In this document: piece after piece, positions 5,537 through 6,151 of the stretch | Numbering within the stretch: position 1 is the first letter of the stretch | How the letters are laid out: each line of letters starts with the position of its first letter | Source of the DNA: Pseudomonadota bacterium | GTDB taxonomy: Bacteria > Pseudomonadota > Alphaproteobacteria > Rhizobiales > Methylopilaceae | Direction of reading: 5' to 3' | Length of the DNA stretch: 6,151 nt | Assembly: GCA_023389135.1 (NCBI GenBank) | Contig: JAEWEX010000350.1 | Location: forward strand, 1-6,151 | Position numbers and translations under genes: made by a program | Notes under the pieces: model-generated | What the model saw: the letters and a program-made list of their open reading frames with translations, nothing else | Told to the model about the DNA's origin: nothing | Database searches by the model: none

Positions 5537-6151
5537 ATGGACCAGGTCGTGCTCCCGTCGCCTGCCACGGAGCCGAAGCCGGTCGAGCCGGCGGCGCCCG
5601 CGCCGCCGCGCCGCGGGCGGTTCTCGCTGTCGCCGCTCAACCGCCGCCGCTGGCAGACCTTCAAGGCGAACCGCCGGGGCTACTGGTCGTTCTGGATCTT
5701 CCTGGTGCTGTTCGTGGCGAGCCTGTTCGCCGAGGTCATCGCCAACGACAAGCCCATCGTGGTATCCTACGACGGCGCGATCTACCTGCCGTTCCTGGTG
5801 CCCTATCCGGAGACCGCCTTCGGCGGCGACTTCGAGACCGAGACCGACTATCGCGATCCCTATGTCCAGGACCTCATCGAGGAGAAGGGCGGCTGGATCC
5901 TGTGGCCGCCGGTGCGCTTCAGCTACCGCACCATCAACCTCAACCTGCCGGTGCCGGCCCCCGCGCCGCCGACCTGGACGCTGACCGACGCGGAATGCGC
6001 AGCCGCCGCCGCCAAGCGTGGCGGAACCGACTGCGGCGACCTCGAAACCAACTGGCTCGGCACCGACGACCAGGGCCGCGACGTGGTCGCGCGCATCATC
6101 TACGGCTTCCGGCTCTCGGTGCTGTTCGGGCTGACGCTGACCATCCTGTCC
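5537..6151 (+). CDS. yejE: Microcin C/peptide ABC transporter permease YejE (partial, 3' end missing)
   Basis: The first 205 codons of the second permease subunit; the frame is still open at the window end and the full protein should be about 370-390 residues. It pairs with YejB to form the transmembrane channel. Residues 1-30 are a Pro/Ala-rich cytoplasmic extension absent from E. coli YejE. The conserved part begins SPLNRRRWQTFKANRRGYWS (32-51), followed by the first membrane helix (about 51-68) and then the YejE-specific block IANDKPIVVSYDG (68-80). A large periplasmic region follows, including FGGDFE and WILWPPVRF. Near its end is an insertion with two cysteines, C154 and C166, before NWLGTDDQGRDV (172-183). 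YGFRLSVLFG opens the core BPD_transp_1 domain, which is cut off. The EAA loop is not in view. The gene starts 1 nt after yejB with a strong RBS, so both permease genes are cotranscribed. An ATPase gene, yejF, is expected next. Confidence 0.93.
   Translation, partial: MDQVVLPSPATEPKPVEPAAPAPPRRGRFSLSPLNRRRWQTFKANRRGYWSFWIFLVLFVASLFAEVIANDKPIVVSYDGAIYLPFLVPYPETAFGGDFETETDYRDPYVQDLIEEKGGWILWPPVRFSYRTINLNLPVPAPAPPTWTLTDAECAAAAAKRGGTDCGDLETNWLGTDDQGRDVVARIIYGFRLSVLFGLTLTILS

Noticed and set aside
4297..5664. 455-codon open frame on the minus strand opposite yejB
   Set aside because: Asp/Glu/Gln/Arg-rich mirror of the hydrophobic permease frame and the usual artefact opposite membrane proteins; yejB is certain.

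Overview
This window holds most of one ABC-importer operon on the + strand, from a GC-rich bacterium. Codon usage is strongly GC3-biased. The gene order, the paired substrate-binding proteins and the form of YejE fit an alphaproteobacterium, probably of the Hyphomicrobiales (Rhizobiales) type; that placement is inferred from protein style, not from a phylogenetic marker.

Layout: positions 1-38 carry the rho-independent terminator of an upstream gene that lies outside the window. Positions 39-147 are the probable promoter/leader region of the operon. Four genes follow in one direction: a YejA-type substrate-binding protein with a Sec signal peptide (148-2277); a second, diverged YejA-type binding protein with a Tat signal peptide (2274-4286), overlapping the first by ATGA; a 133-nt spacer; the permease yejB (4420-5535, GTG start); and the permease yejE (from 5537, cut by the window end after 205 codons). 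The ATPase yejF is expected just downstream but is not visible.

How they work together: the two periplasmic proteins should capture peptide-like ligands and deliver them to a YejB-YejE heterodimeric channel powered by YejF. Known Yej systems import microcin C in E. coli and affect antimicrobial-peptide tolerance in rhizobia and Brucella. In Agrobacterium, YejBEF with the dedicated binding protein YepA imports peptidoglycan fragments for recycling. Two binding proteins feeding one permease fits that last arrangement, but neither protein can be assigned to a substrate from sequence alone.

This looks like a known system, not a new one. The unusual details are the split Sec/Tat export of the two paralogues, the long Pro/Ala-rich tracts on both ends of the first binding protein, a two-cysteine periplasmic insertion in YejE, and small structured elements in the leader and in the spacer before yejB. 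No mobile element, CRISPR array, tRNA or rRNA was seen.
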